From assembly GCF_042685645.1 (NCBI RefSeq), contig NZ_JBHUNX010000001.1, positions 3,038,001 through 3,102,000 on the forward strand: a DNA stretch of 64,000 nt, in the 5' to 3' direction. Below are positions 50,460-59,395 of the stretch, piece by piece. The notes under the pieces were generated by a model that was given only the letters and a program-made list of their open reading frames with translations, had not been told where the DNA came from and searched no databases. Every line of letters begins with the position of its first letter. Positions within the stretch are counted from its first letter, which is position 1. Position numbers and translations under genes: made by a program. This stretch comes from Salininema proteolyticum (GTDB lineage: Bacteria > Actinomycetota > Actinomycetes > Mycobacteriales > Micromonosporaceae).

Positions 50460-50488
50460 AGTCTAGCCGACCGCCCCCGGGCTGTCCA
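50460..50488 (-). promoter_or_regulatory. leuS promoter
   Basis: Minus strand: TGGACA (50483-50488), exact 17-base spacer, TAGACT (50460-50465). It is positioned so that transcription begins a few bases before the leader peptide ATG. Confidence 0.8.
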
Positions 50489-50652
50489 CGAAGGTTCCTG
50501 CCGCGTGGGACCGCGTCGCGGCGCGCCCGCGGCCGCCGGAGGCCCGTTCCGTTGTGCCCCACGACGCTACCCGGTATTCGGCGCCGAGGGCCCTGAGCTG
50601 GGATGTGGTAGTTTGGGTCACAAGAATCCACACACCCCCGGGAGGCTCCGTC

Positions 50653-51630
50653 TTGCAATCCACCGCCGCGCCCGCCGACTTCGCCGCCTTCCAGGCCACC
50701 GCGGGCAAGATCGCCGCCAACATGGAGCACGTCATCAGCGGCAAGCCGGACGTCGTGCGGCTGGCCCTGGCCGTCCTCCTCGCCGAGGGGCACCTCCTCC
50801 TGGAGGACGTCCCCGGCGTCGGGAAGACACAGCTGGCCAAGGCCCTGGCGCGATCGGTCGACTGCGGCGTCAACCGGATCCAGTTCACCCCGGACCTGCT
50901 GCCCGGCGACGTCACGGGCGTCAGCGTCTGGGACCAGGACAAGCACGAGTTCACCTTCAAACCCGGCGCCGTCTTCTCGCACCTGGTGATCGGCGACGAG
51001 ATCAACCGGGCCAGCCCCAAGACCCAGGCGGCGCTCCTGGAGTGCATGGAGGAGCGCCAGGTGACCGTCGACGGGTCGACCTACGGCCTGGCCTCGCCGT
51101 TCATGGTCATCGCGACGCAGAACCCCATCGACATGGAGGGCACCTACCCCCTTCCGGAGGCACAGCGCGACCGGTTCACGGCGCGCGCGACGATCGGCTA
51201 CCCCGACCGCGCCACGGAACTGCGGATCCTGAACCAGCACGGGGCGCACAACCCGCTCGAAGAGCTCGCCCCCGTCTGCGACGCGCCGACCGTCGCCCGG
51301 ATGATCCTCGAGGCCCGGAGCGTCCACGTCAGCGAGGACCTGAAGCACTACACCGTCTCCCTCGTCGCCGCCTCCCGGCAGCACCCCCACGTGCGCCTCG
51401 GCGCGAGCCCGCGCGCCAGCCTGCAGCTGCTGCGCTGCGCCCGGGCGTGGGCCGCGCTGGAGGGCCGCCACTTCGTCCTTCCCGACGACATCCAGCGGCT
51501 GGCGGGCCCCGTCCTCGCCCACCGCCTGGTGCTCACCGCCGAGGCCGCCGTGGCCTCCCGGGAACCGTCGGCCATAGTCTCCGAACTGCTCCAGCAGGTG
51601 CCCGTCGGCGCCGCCCGGGCCGCGAACTGA
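50653..51630 (+). CDS. MoxR family AAA ATPase
   Basis: 325 residues from a TTG start seven bases after GGGAGG. AAA_3 ATPase: LLLEDVPGVGKTQLAKALAR (Walker A, 52-59), IQFTPDLLPGDVTGVSVWDQ (typical MoxR segment), VIGDEINRASPKTQAALLEC (Walker B) and VIATQNPIDMEGTYPLPEAQ (sensor 1), then a lid domain. MoxR proteins act as chaperones for metal insertion or complex assembly, usually with DUF58 and transglutaminase or von Willebrand partners; here both follow in the same operon. It is divergent to leuS. Confidence 0.93.
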   Translation: MQSTAAPADFAAFQATAGKIAANMEHVISGKPDVVRLALAVLLAEGHLLLEDVPGVGKTQLAKALARSVDCGVNRIQFTPDLLPGDVTGVSVWDQDKHEFTFKPGAVFSHLVIGDEINRASPKTQAALLECMEERQVTVDGSTYGLASPFMVIATQNPIDMEGTYPLPEAQRDRFTARATIGYPDRATELRILNQHGAHNPLEELAPVCDAPTVARMILEARSVHVSEDLKHYTVSLVAASRQHPHVRLGASPRASLQLLRCARAWAALEGRHFVLPDDIQRLAGPVLAHRLVLTAEAAVASREPSAIVSELLQQVPVGAARAAN

Positions 51631-51643
51631 GAGGGGGCCGGCC

Positions 51644-52855
51644 ATGCGGGTGACTCGCCGCGGCTGGGGCCTCATCTTCCTGGGCGCCCTGTTCCTCTTC
51701 TTCGGCTACCTCATCGGGGAGAAGGACATGGCGGCCATCGGCGCCCTCTTCGCGCTGGTTCCGATCGCGTCGCTGGCGGTCCTCGCGGTGCGCCGCCCCC
51801 GCCTCGACTTCCACCGGACCATCCACCCCTCGCAGACGACGGTCGGGGAGACGGCGTCGGTCAACGTCGAGGTCGCCAACCGGCAGGGGCTGGACTCCAC
51901 CACGATCCTGTTCGAGGACCGGCTGCCGCACCGGCTCGGCCTGTCCCCCAGGCTGATCCTGGAACGCCTGCCGGGCCGCGAGACGGCCGTGGTCAGCTAC
52001 TCCATCGCCCCCGCCGCGCGCGGCCTGTTCCAGATCGGGCCGCTGCACCTGCGCACCGGCGACCCCTTCGGGACGGTGCGCGCCGCGAAGGTCGTGCCCG
52101 TGCTCGACGACCTCGTCGTCACGCCCCAAGTCTGGCGCCTGGACGGCTCCGACGTCATGGGCGGCTCGGGCTACCAGGCCGGCGAGTCCGGTTCGCGCAT
52201 CGCCTTCTCCGGCGACGACGACGTGGCCGTCCGCGAGTACCGCGAGGGCGACGAGCTGCGCCGGGTGCACTGGAAGTCCAGCGCCCGGCACGGCGAGCTG
52301 ATGGTGCGGCGGGAGGAGCAGACCTGGGAGCACACCGCGACCCTGTGGCTGGACACCCGCGAGGGCGCCTTCCCCGGTTCGGGGGCCGACTCGGTCTTCG
52401 AGTGGATGGTGAGCGCCTGCGCCTCGGTCGCGGCCCGCCTGAGCGAGAAGGGGCTCGGACCGCGCGTCGTCACCGGCTCCTCGGTCCTGGAGTCGAGTAC
52501 CGTCCCCGTCATCCTGCGCCACCTCGCCCTCGTCGAGCAGGAGGGCGACGACGCCGTGGAGACGTGGAAGGGGCTGTTCACCTCCCCCGGAGGGCTCCGG
52601 CGCACCCCGGCCTTCATCGCCTTCGCCGGGCAGCTCGGCGAAGCCGAGGCGGAGGTGCTGCTGTCCGCCGCCGGCCACCGCGGCCGCCGCATCGCGTTCT
52701 GCGCCGAAGGCGGGGACGGGGGCTGGAAGCGCCTGGCCCGGGCGGGCTGGGAGGTCTTCCCGGTCAACGCCGCCAGTTCGCTGCCGGAACTGTGGGTTCG
52801 GGCCCGCGCTCGCGGCGGATCCTATTCCAGCGCGCCGCGGGAGGGTTCGGCATGA
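51644..52855 (+). CDS. DUF58 domain membrane protein
   Basis: 403 residues. Two N-terminal helices (GLIFLGALFLFFGYLIGE and IGALFALVPIASLAVLAVR) and a beta-rich region (TVGETASVNVEVANRQ, GLFQIGPLHLRTGDPFG) precede the DUF58 signature VREYREGDELRRVHWKSSAR near residue 200, followed by a von Willebrand-like alpha/beta domain. It is the usual partner of MoxR ATPases. ATG 14 bp after moxR; its stop overlaps the next small ORF (ATGA). Confidence 0.92.
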   Translation: MRVTRRGWGLIFLGALFLFFGYLIGEKDMAAIGALFALVPIASLAVLAVRRPRLDFHRTIHPSQTTVGETASVNVEVANRQGLDSTTILFEDRLPHRLGLSPRLILERLPGRETAVVSYSIAPAARGLFQIGPLHLRTGDPFGTVRAAKVVPVLDDLVVTPQVWRLDGSDVMGGSGYQAGESGSRIAFSGDDDVAVREYREGDELRRVHWKSSARHGELMVRREEQTWEHTATLWLDTREGAFPGSGADSVFEWMVSACASVAARLSEKGLGPRVVTGSSVLESSTVPVILRHLALVEQEGDDAVETWKGLFTSPGGLRRTPAFIAFAGQLGEAEAEVLLSAAGHRGRRIAFCAEGGDGGWKRLARAGWEVFPVNAASSLPELWVRARARGGSYSSAPREGSA

Positions 52856-52986
52856 GGTCCGCCCCCGCCTCCCGCTGCTCCGCCCCTCTCCGCTCCGTCG
52901 CCCCGCACGTCTTCTCCCTGCGGCCGCCGCGCCGCCCGCTCGTTCGACCAGTCCGCGCCGCCCGCCGTCGAAGGGGACTCTCATGA
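52852..52986 (+). CDS. possible small coupling ORF, 44 aa, Arg-rich
   Basis: ATG overlaps the DUF58 stop (ATGA), and its TGA overlaps the transglutaminase ATG (ATGA) exactly. The product would be Arg/Pro/Ser-rich (MRSAPASRCSAPLRSVAPHV then many Arg). It may be a real short peptide or simply a path for ribosomes from DUF58 to the next gene. No family known. Confidence 0.35.
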   Translation: MRSAPASRCSAPLRSVAPHVFSLRPPRRPLVRPVRAARRRRGLS

Positions 52987-55253
52987 ACCGCCACACGACT
53001 CTCGTCTCGGCCGGGTCCTTCTGGCTCGGCCTCACCCCGCTCTTCGCCCTCTTCAGCGGGTTCGCCTGGATCTTCCCCGCCGTCATAGGCGGCCTGTTCG
53101 TCCACGGCGCGGGCGCCCTCGGCCGGGCGCGCGACTGGCCGGAGTGGGCGCGGGTCTCCTCCATCCTCGGCGGCATGGTCGGGGCGACGACGCTCCTCAC
53201 CGCGGCCGGGCACAGCCTCCTGGTCGTCCCGCTGCCCTCCACGTTCACCTACCTCGCCGGCGAGTTGGGGGCGGCGTGGGAGGCCATCCTCTACACCACC
53301 ACGCCGGCCCCGTTCTCCGGTCCCGTCATGACCCTGACGATCGTGGCCATGATGGCGCTCATGGGCCTGCACGAGCTGCTGGTCGGGGTCGCCCGCATTC
53401 CGGTGCTGACCGCGGCGACCCTCTTCCCCTGGTACACGGTCGTCGCCTCGGTCACCGAGGGCGGCGTGTTCTGGCTGTGGTTCATCGTCCCCGCCGTGGG
53501 CTTCCTGTGGGTGCTGGCGGCGGACAACCTCGGGAACGTCGACGGGTTCGGGCCGCGCTTCCGGGGACGGGGAAGGCCCGTTCTGGAGCCCGGCTCCACC
53601 CCGATGGGGAACCTCGCCCGCCTCATCGCCGTCCCCATCGTCCTCACCGCCCTGGTCTTCGTGACCGCAGTGGGGATTCCCACTCACGGACTGCTGAACG
53701 ACATGGACCGGTTCCTCTCCCCGGGCGGCGGCGCCCACGGCGCGGTCAGCGACTGGTCGGCCCTGTCCGGCTCCCTGCGCGAGAAGGACCCGGTCGACCT
53801 GCTCTCCTTCGAGACCGAGGACGAGGATCCCCCCTACCTTCGGATGCACGTCGCCGACCGGCTCACGGCCGACGGCTTCGCCGCGGGCGACGTCTCCTAC
53901 GACCGGCCCGCCTCCAGCGTGGAGTTCGCGGACTCCGAGGTCGACGAAGTCTACTCGGCGCGGATCGAGAACCTCGGCATGTACGACGACGCGGTCCCGC
54001 TCCCCTTGAAATACCGGGGGCTCGACCTCCCCTCCGACTGGCGCGACTCCGCCTGGTCCTCCACCGCCGTGAGCAGCGGAGGCGACCTCTCCTCGGTGTC
54101 GGACTACTCCTTCGAGTACGGCAGGGCGACCCCCAGCGCGCGCCAGCTCAACGACAGCGGCGGACCGGACACGAGCGACCTCGACGCCTGGGAACGCTAC
54201 CTGCGCACTCCGGACCTCCCCGAGCTCGACGAGATCACCGCCGGCGTCGTCGAGGACGAGGAAACCTACTACGGGAAGATCCGCGCGATCCTCGACCACT
54301 TCCGACCCTCGAACGGCTTCAGCTACGAGCTGGAGACCGGGCCGGCCGGCGACCGCGAGGCCGTGCTCGCCTTCCTGGAGGACAAGGAGGGCTTCTGCCA
54401 GCAGTACGCGAGCGCGATGGGCTGGATGCTCCGCTCGGCGGAGATACCCTCGCGCGTCGTCATCGGCCTGACGCCCGGGCAGCGGGACGGGGACCGGTGG
54501 CTGGTGACCAGCCAGGACTACCACGCCTGGGTAGAGGTCTTCTTCCCCGGCTACGGGTGGCTGCCGTTCGACCCCACTCCCAGCAGCGGGGTGCGCGGTT
54601 CGCAGTCCTTCGAGTGGGAGCGGGGGCCGATGACGGAGGCGGCGTCCGATGACATCCCGGACTCCGGTTCGGACGTCCCGACCGACGACGCCGACGCTCC
54701 GCGCGACGAGGGCGACGAGCCGGAAGGGGCGACCGACGACGCCGAGGAGACGGTGGCCCTGGTGGACGGCCGGTCCGACCGGCTGCCCTGGGGCGCGATC
54801 GCCGCGGCGGCGGCTCTCACGGTTCTCTTGGCGGCGTTGGCCGCGGTGCGGCCGCGTCGGCGGCACCGGCGCCTGCGCGGCGATCCGACGCCGGCGAACG
54901 TCTGGGCGGAGTTGATGGACTCGGCCCGGGACCTCGGCCTGTCGTGTCCGCCGGGGGCGACTCCGCGGACTCTGCTGGCGTCCTGGGGCGAGGAGCATCC
55001 CGGGGCCGTTCCCGCGCTGGAACTGTTGCGGGACGCCGTCGAGCGGGACAAGTACGCTCCCGACACGGTTCCGGCCGATCCGGCCCTGGGCGGGGCGGCG
55101 CTCACCGCGATAGGCGCTCTTCGGGAGTCGGCGACGCCGCTGCGGCGCCTGTGGGCGGCGGTGTTCGCCGCTACCACCTTCTCCCCCACGCGGTCCGGGA
55201 CTCCGTCCGAGCCGTCGGGGAGGGTTCTCGCCGGGGCTTCGCCGCAGCGGTGA
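52983..55253 (+). CDS. transglutaminase-like membrane protein (TgpA type)
   Basis: 756 residues. N-terminal block of about six helices (PLFALFSGFAWIFPAVIGGL, VLTAATLFPWYTVVASV, VFWLWFIVPAVGFLWVLAAD), then an extracytoplasmic region with the transglutaminase core: EGFCQQYASAMGWMLRSAEI (Cys), YHAWVEVFFPGYGWLPFDPT (His and Asp of the triad). An acidic linker, one more helix (GAIAAAAALTVLLAALAAV) and a DUF4129-like cytoplasmic end (LGLSCPPGATPRTLL). With MoxR and DUF58 it forms a common, poorly understood envelope module. Start just after GAAGGGG. Confidence 0.92.
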   Translation: MNRHTTLVSAGSFWLGLTPLFALFSGFAWIFPAVIGGLFVHGAGALGRARDWPEWARVSSILGGMVGATTLLTAAGHSLLVVPLPSTFTYLAGELGAAWEAILYTTTPAPFSGPVMTLTIVAMMALMGLHELLVGVARIPVLTAATLFPWYTVVASVTEGGVFWLWFIVPAVGFLWVLAADNLGNVDGFGPRFRGRGRPVLEPGSTPMGNLARLIAVPIVLTALVFVTAVGIPTHGLLNDMDRFLSPGGGAHGAVSDWSALSGSLREKDPVDLLSFETEDEDPPYLRMHVADRLTADGFAAGDVSYDRPASSVEFADSEVDEVYSARIENLGMYDDAVPLPLKYRGLDLPSDWRDSAWSSTAVSSGGDLSSVSDYSFEYGRATPSARQLNDSGGPDTSDLDAWERYLRTPDLPELDEITAGVVEDEETYYGKIRAILDHFRPSNGFSYELETGPAGDREAVLAFLEDKEGFCQQYASAMGWMLRSAEIPSRVVIGLTPGQRDGDRWLVTSQDYHAWVEVFFPGYGWLPFDPTPSSGVRGSQSFEWERGPMTEAASDDIPDSGSDVPTDDADAPRDEGDEPEGATDDAEETVALVDGRSDRLPWGAIAAAAALTVLLAALAAVRPRRRHRRLRGDPTPANVWAELMDSARDLGLSCPPGATPRTLLASWGEEHPGAVPALELLRDAVERDKYAPDTVPADPALGGAALTAIGALRESATPLRRLWAAVFAATTFSPTRSGTPSEPSGRVLAGASPQR

Positions 55254-55381
55254 GGCCGGGGCGTTCCGGCGTTATCGGGCCGGGTCGGGGTGTGCCCGGA
55301 CTCCTCCCGCGAGTGAGACTTGTGCGAGGCCGCGAGGGTCGCCGAGGGTGTCCTGTCGGGGCCCCGGCGTATGTTGGGCGC

Positions 55382-55432
55382 GTGACGACAAGCGACGAGT
55401 CCGCGACAGGGCCTCGGGAGGGCGACTCCTGA
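55382..55432 (+). CDS. possible leaderless micro-ORF, 16 aa
   Basis: GTG at 55382, six bases after TATGTT (55370-55375), encoding MTTSDESATGPREGDS; its TGA overlaps the ATG of the exonuclease gene (TGATG). The same six-base promoter-to-start spacing is seen at many genes here, so the transcript probably begins at this GTG. May couple or regulate translation of the nuclease. Confidence 0.45.
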   Translation: MTTSDESATGPREGDS

Positions 55433-57108
55433 TGGCCCTCTCCGCGCCCTACCGACAGCCGGCCCTCGAAGAGATGGGGGTCCCGCTCCAGCTGGTCACG
55501 TTCTGCGTGGTGGACCTGGAGACCACGGGCCTGGCCGCCGACGCCGCCGGGATCACCGAAATCGGCGCGGTCAAGGTGCGGGGCGGGGAGATCGTCGGCG
55601 AGTTCCAGTCCCTGGTCGACCCCGGGGAGCCCATCGACCCCCGGGTGGTCCGCCTCACCGGCATCTCCGACGAGATGGTGGCCGGCGCGCCGTCGCTCGA
55701 GGAGGTGCTGCCTTCGTTCCTCGAGTTCCTCGGCGGGGCGACCCTGGTGGCGCACAACGCGGCCTTCGACGTCGGTTTCCTCCGCCACGCGTGCGACAAG
55801 GTGGAGGTGCCCTGGCCGCGTCCGCCGGTGGTGGACACGGTCCTCTTGGCGCGCAAGCTGACCGACAAGTACGAGACCCCGAACCGCCGGCTCGGTTCGC
55901 TGGCGCGGCTCTTCGGCTCCCCGACCACGCCGAACCACCGGGCGCTCGACGACGCCCGGGCCACGGTGACCGTCCTGCACGGGCTCATCGAGCGGGCCTC
56001 GGGGCACGGCGTGCACACCGACCTGGACCTCATCGAGTTCTGCCGGGCGATCCCCTCGAAGCTGCAGCGGCGCAAGCGGCACCTGGCCGACGACCTGCCG
56101 CACCGTCCGGGCGTCTACGTCTTCCGCGACGGCGAGGGCCGGGCGCTCTACATCGGCGTGTCCAAGAACGTCGCCAAGCGGGTCCGCACGTACTTCACCG
56201 CCGGGGAGCAGCGGCGCCGGCTGCGCGACATGATCGCCATGGCCGAGTCGGTCGACCCCGTCGTCTGCGCGCACCGCCTCGAGGCGGCCGTCGTCGAGTT
56301 CCAGATGATCTCGCGGGGGAAGCCGCCCTACAACCGCGCGTCCAAGTACCCCGAGCACCGTGCGTGGGTGCGCCTGACCAAGGAGGCCTTCCCGCGGCTC
56401 ATGGTCTCGCGCAAGCCTCCCGCCGTGGGCGAGCCCCGCCTGGGCCCGACCACTGGGACGCAGGCGCAGCAGGCGGTCGAGGCCCTGCACGAGGCCCTGC
56501 CCATTCGCCAGTGCCGCCAGCGCCTGTCGGCGTCCAAGCCGGTCAACCCCTGTTTCCTCGGGGAGATCGGCAAGTGCCCCCGGCCGTGCGACGGGACCGC
56601 GACCGTCGAGGACCACGCCGCGGTCGTGGCCGACACCGCCCGCGCCATGGGGTCCGACGGGGCGTCGGTCGGCCGGGCGCTGATGGCCCGCATGGAGCAG
56701 TTGGCGGCGCAGGAGCGGTTCGAGTCGGCAGCCGAGGTGCGGGAGCAGCTGGTCGCGTTCGAGCGGCTCTTCGCCCAGGCCAAACGCGTCCGCGAGTTCG
56801 TCCGCGCCGGGACGGTCGTGGCCGCCTCGCCCGGCGAGCGCGGCGGCTGGGAGGTGGCGGTGATCAAGTCCGGTCTCCTGGCCGGAGCGGTGTCGACCTC
56901 GCCCGGATTCGATCCCATGCCGGAGATCGACGACTGCGTGGCCGGAGCCGACGCCGTCGAGGCCTGCGGGGACGTGCGGGACGCCTCTCACGCGGGCGAG
57001 GCGGAGATCCTGCTGCGCTGGCTGGAGGAGCCCACGACTCGCGTCGTCGCCGTCGACGGCGCGTGGAGCAGCGACCTGCCCGGCCCGGTCGACACCTTCT
57101 CGGCGTAG
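55432..57108 (+). CDS. DEDDh exonuclease fused to UvrC-like GIY-YIG nuclease
   Basis: 558 residues. N-terminal DnaQ-like 3'-5' exonuclease: VVDLETTGL (Asp/Glu), LVAHNAAFDVGFLRHA, NHRALDDARATV (His/Asp). The second half is like the N-terminus of UvrC: HRPGVYVFRDGEGRALYIGV (GIY-YIG), RVRTYFTAGEQRRRLRDMIA, CFLGEIGKCPRPCDG (Cys-rich UvrC segment) and a UVR motif RMEQLAAQERFESAAEVREQ. UvrC's second nuclease domain is missing. It is similar to Cho-type repair nucleases of mycobacteria. ATG after GGGAGGG, overlapping the micro-ORF stop. Confidence 0.93.
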   Translation: MALSAPYRQPALEEMGVPLQLVTFCVVDLETTGLAADAAGITEIGAVKVRGGEIVGEFQSLVDPGEPIDPRVVRLTGISDEMVAGAPSLEEVLPSFLEFLGGATLVAHNAAFDVGFLRHACDKVEVPWPRPPVVDTVLLARKLTDKYETPNRRLGSLARLFGSPTTPNHRALDDARATVTVLHGLIERASGHGVHTDLDLIEFCRAIPSKLQRRKRHLADDLPHRPGVYVFRDGEGRALYIGVSKNVAKRVRTYFTAGEQRRRLRDMIAMAESVDPVVCAHRLEAAVVEFQMISRGKPPYNRASKYPEHRAWVRLTKEAFPRLMVSRKPPAVGEPRLGPTTGTQAQQAVEALHEALPIRQCRQRLSASKPVNPCFLGEIGKCPRPCDGTATVEDHAAVVADTARAMGSDGASVGRALMARMEQLAAQERFESAAEVREQLVAFERLFAQAKRVREFVRAGTVVAASPGERGGWEVAVIKSGLLAGAVSTSPGFDPMPEIDDCVAGADAVEACGDVRDASHAGEAEILLRWLEEPTTRVVAVDGAWSSDLPGPVDTFSA

Positions 57109-57563
57109 ACGATTGCCTCCTATCGGTGGTGACCGCGGAATCGCGCCCCGGCACGCCGTCTCCGCCCTTTCGCGCGGTCGGACGTCCGCCAGGACGCCTC
57201 GACCACGCGAAAGAACGGATCTGACGCACGGGGACACGATTCCGCTTCTTGCGTAGAACACCGGGTCGCCGCCAACGCTCCGCGCGGCGCCGACGGGAGA
57301 CATTCATGCAGGGCCGGGAGCGGCTGACGGAGGTACGCTGGACGTCTGTGGCGGAGGCAACGTCTCCCCGGGATGGCCATCGCATAACAATGCGGCAACG
57401 ATATTCGCGCGGTTTCTTCGCCCTTTCGGCCGTCCACCCTCTCTCACTAGGGAAAGGAATTCGACACTTGTGAGTGTCGCGGATCGCGATGCCGCTGAGG
57501 GAAAATATACTCGAAGGACCCGGCACCGGCCGGCGGAGGAACCCGGACACAGGGGAGGCGATC
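57109..57563. other. intergenic region before the RSH gene
   Basis: 455 bp. Two inverted repeats are seen weakly (around 57230-57300), and TATACT occurs at 57506-57511 as a -10-like box about 50 bp before the RSH start. No credible ORF; no riboswitch recognised. Confidence 0.45.
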
Positions 57564-59276
57564 ATGTTCCGCTCATGGCGTTCGCGCGGCAAGAACGACG
57601 ATCCCTGGGACTTGGCCGGGCGGATGTCCCGGCTGCTGGCCCTGCACCGCTCCAAGCACCCCAAGGCGGACCTGGTCCAGGTCCAGCGCGCCTACCGGAT
57701 CGCCGAGCAGATGCACCGCGGGCAGAACCGCCGCTCCGGCGAGCCCTACATCACACACCCCATCGAAGTCTCCACCATCCTCGCGTCCCTCGGCGTCGAC
57801 ACCCCGACCATCGCCGCCGGCCTCCTCCACGACACCGTCGAGGACACGAGCTACTCGCTCGAGGCGCTGACCACGGACTTCGGCGACGACATCGCCAAGC
57901 TCGTCGACGGCGTCACCAAGCTCGACAAGCTGCACCTCGGCGACTCGGCCGAGGCCGAGACGTTCCGCAAGCTCATCCTCTTCGCCTCGCAGGACATCCG
58001 CGTCCTCATCATCAAGGTCGCCGACCGCCTGCACAACATGCGGACCGTGCAGTTCAAGAAGCGCCCCTCGCAGATCCGGATCGCCAACGCCACCAAGGAC
58101 GTGCTCATCCCCCTGGCCGACCGCCTCGGCCTCTACGTCGTCAAGAGGGAGCTGGAGGACCTCGTCCTGCGCACCCTCGAACCGGAGCGCTTCGAGCGGA
58201 TCGAGAAGGCCCTGGCCGACGACACCGACCGCCGCCGCCAGGTTCAGGCGCTCCTGCCGCAGGTCAAACGGGCCCTCAAACGCTTCAAGGTGCAGGCGCG
58301 GCTCTACGACCGCCCGCGGCACCCCTACTCGGTGCACCGCGAGATGCAGAAGAACCCCGGCACCGGGCCGGCCGACCCGCCGCGCATCGTGGTGGTCGTC
58401 GAGGGCGACGAGACCGAGTGCTACGCCGCCCTCGGGGCGATCCACTCGCAGTGGCAGCCGAACCTCGGCAAGTTCCGCGACCTCATCGCCGCCAAGAAGT
58501 TCAACCTCTACCAGTCGCTGCACACGGCCGTGAACGGGCCGGAGGGGGCCGCCACCGAGTTCCTGATCCGGACTCGCAGAATGCACGAGGTCGCCGAGCT
58601 GGGCATCGTGGCCGAGCTGGGGGCCCGGTCGGACCAGTCGGGGCAGCTGCCGTGGCTGAGCCGGCTCATCGACTGGCAGTCCGAGGTCAGCGACTCGCAC
58701 GTCTTCCTCGACTCACTGCGCTGCGACCTGGCCGACCAGGACATCAACGTCCTCGTGCCGAAGCAGGGGTCGGTGCCGATCCTCAAAGGCGCCAACGCCA
58801 TCGACCTCGCCTATTCCCTGCACGGCGGCGACGGGCACCGCCTGATCGCCGCCTACATCAACAAACGCATCGCGCCGCTGACGCAGTCGCTGCGCGAGGG
58901 GGACACCGTGGACCTGGTCTTCACCGCGGAGAACGACCCGTACGGACCGTCCGAGAACTGGCTCGAGGCCGCCCGCACGGCGGAAGCCCGGGTCTACATC
59001 CGGTCGTGGTTCCAGCAGCGCGAGCACGTGCTGGAGGGCTCGGCCGAGATTCCCCGGCAGCACATCGAGCAGGAGATCGCCAATGGCAAGGAGCTCCTGC
59101 TCTTTTCTTTGCGCGGAAAGAACCGGGGCCTGGCCACGGAGAAGCCCCTGCTGTCGATCGTCCCGAGCTTCGACCAGCCGGATCTGAACTCGTTGTACGT
59201 GGCCCTGTCGCGCAAGGAGATCGCGGCCGACGAGGTGGCCGACCGACTCATCGCCAACGTCGACCGGACTGTCTGA
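57564..59276 (+). CDS. RelA/SpoT-homologue (RSH) with intact hydrolase and altered synthetase
   Basis: 570 residues from ATG 57564 behind AGGGGAGG. The HD hydrolase domain is intact: YITHPIEVSTILASLGVDTP, AAGLLHDTVEDTSY, KVADRLHNMRTVQF. In the synthetase domain the D-L-x-A-x-R-V strand is replaced by PADPPRIVVVVEG and the EVQIRT motif reads TEFLIRT, so (p)ppGpp synthesis may be weak or lost. A TGS domain follows (INVLVPKQGSVPILKGANAI), but no ACT domain, making it shorter than RelA. Likely a second, hydrolase-leaning alarmone enzyme (RshA-like). Confidence 0.88.
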   Translation: MFRSWRSRGKNDDPWDLAGRMSRLLALHRSKHPKADLVQVQRAYRIAEQMHRGQNRRSGEPYITHPIEVSTILASLGVDTPTIAAGLLHDTVEDTSYSLEALTTDFGDDIAKLVDGVTKLDKLHLGDSAEAETFRKLILFASQDIRVLIIKVADRLHNMRTVQFKKRPSQIRIANATKDVLIPLADRLGLYVVKRELEDLVLRTLEPERFERIEKALADDTDRRRQVQALLPQVKRALKRFKVQARLYDRPRHPYSVHREMQKNPGTGPADPPRIVVVVEGDETECYAALGAIHSQWQPNLGKFRDLIAAKKFNLYQSLHTAVNGPEGAATEFLIRTRRMHEVAELGIVAELGARSDQSGQLPWLSRLIDWQSEVSDSHVFLDSLRCDLADQDINVLVPKQGSVPILKGANAIDLAYSLHGGDGHRLIAAYINKRIAPLTQSLREGDTVDLVFTAENDPYGPSENWLEAARTAEARVYIRSWFQQREHVLEGSAEIPRQHIEQEIANGKELLLFSLRGKNRGLATEKPLLSIVPSFDQPDLNSLYVALSRKEIAADEVADRLIANVDRTV

Positions 59277-59395
59277 GCGGCGCCACCGCGCTGACCGCGG
59301 ACCGGGCGGCGCTCGGACCGAATCGGAACGCGCCCTTCGGACCCTCACCGGGCCGGGGCTGTACCGCGACAGGTCCGAGCGCTTAGACTCTGGGG

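Noticed and set aside
50308..50460. T-box riboswitch upstream of leuS
   Set aside because: No stem I or conserved T-box sequence; instead there is a leader peptide with Leu codons and short competing hairpins.
52764..57303. Minus-strand frames of more than 700 codons opposite the transglutaminase and nuclease genes
   Set aside because: Their products are His/Arg/Gly-rich and without domains, while the plus strand has complete conserved genes.
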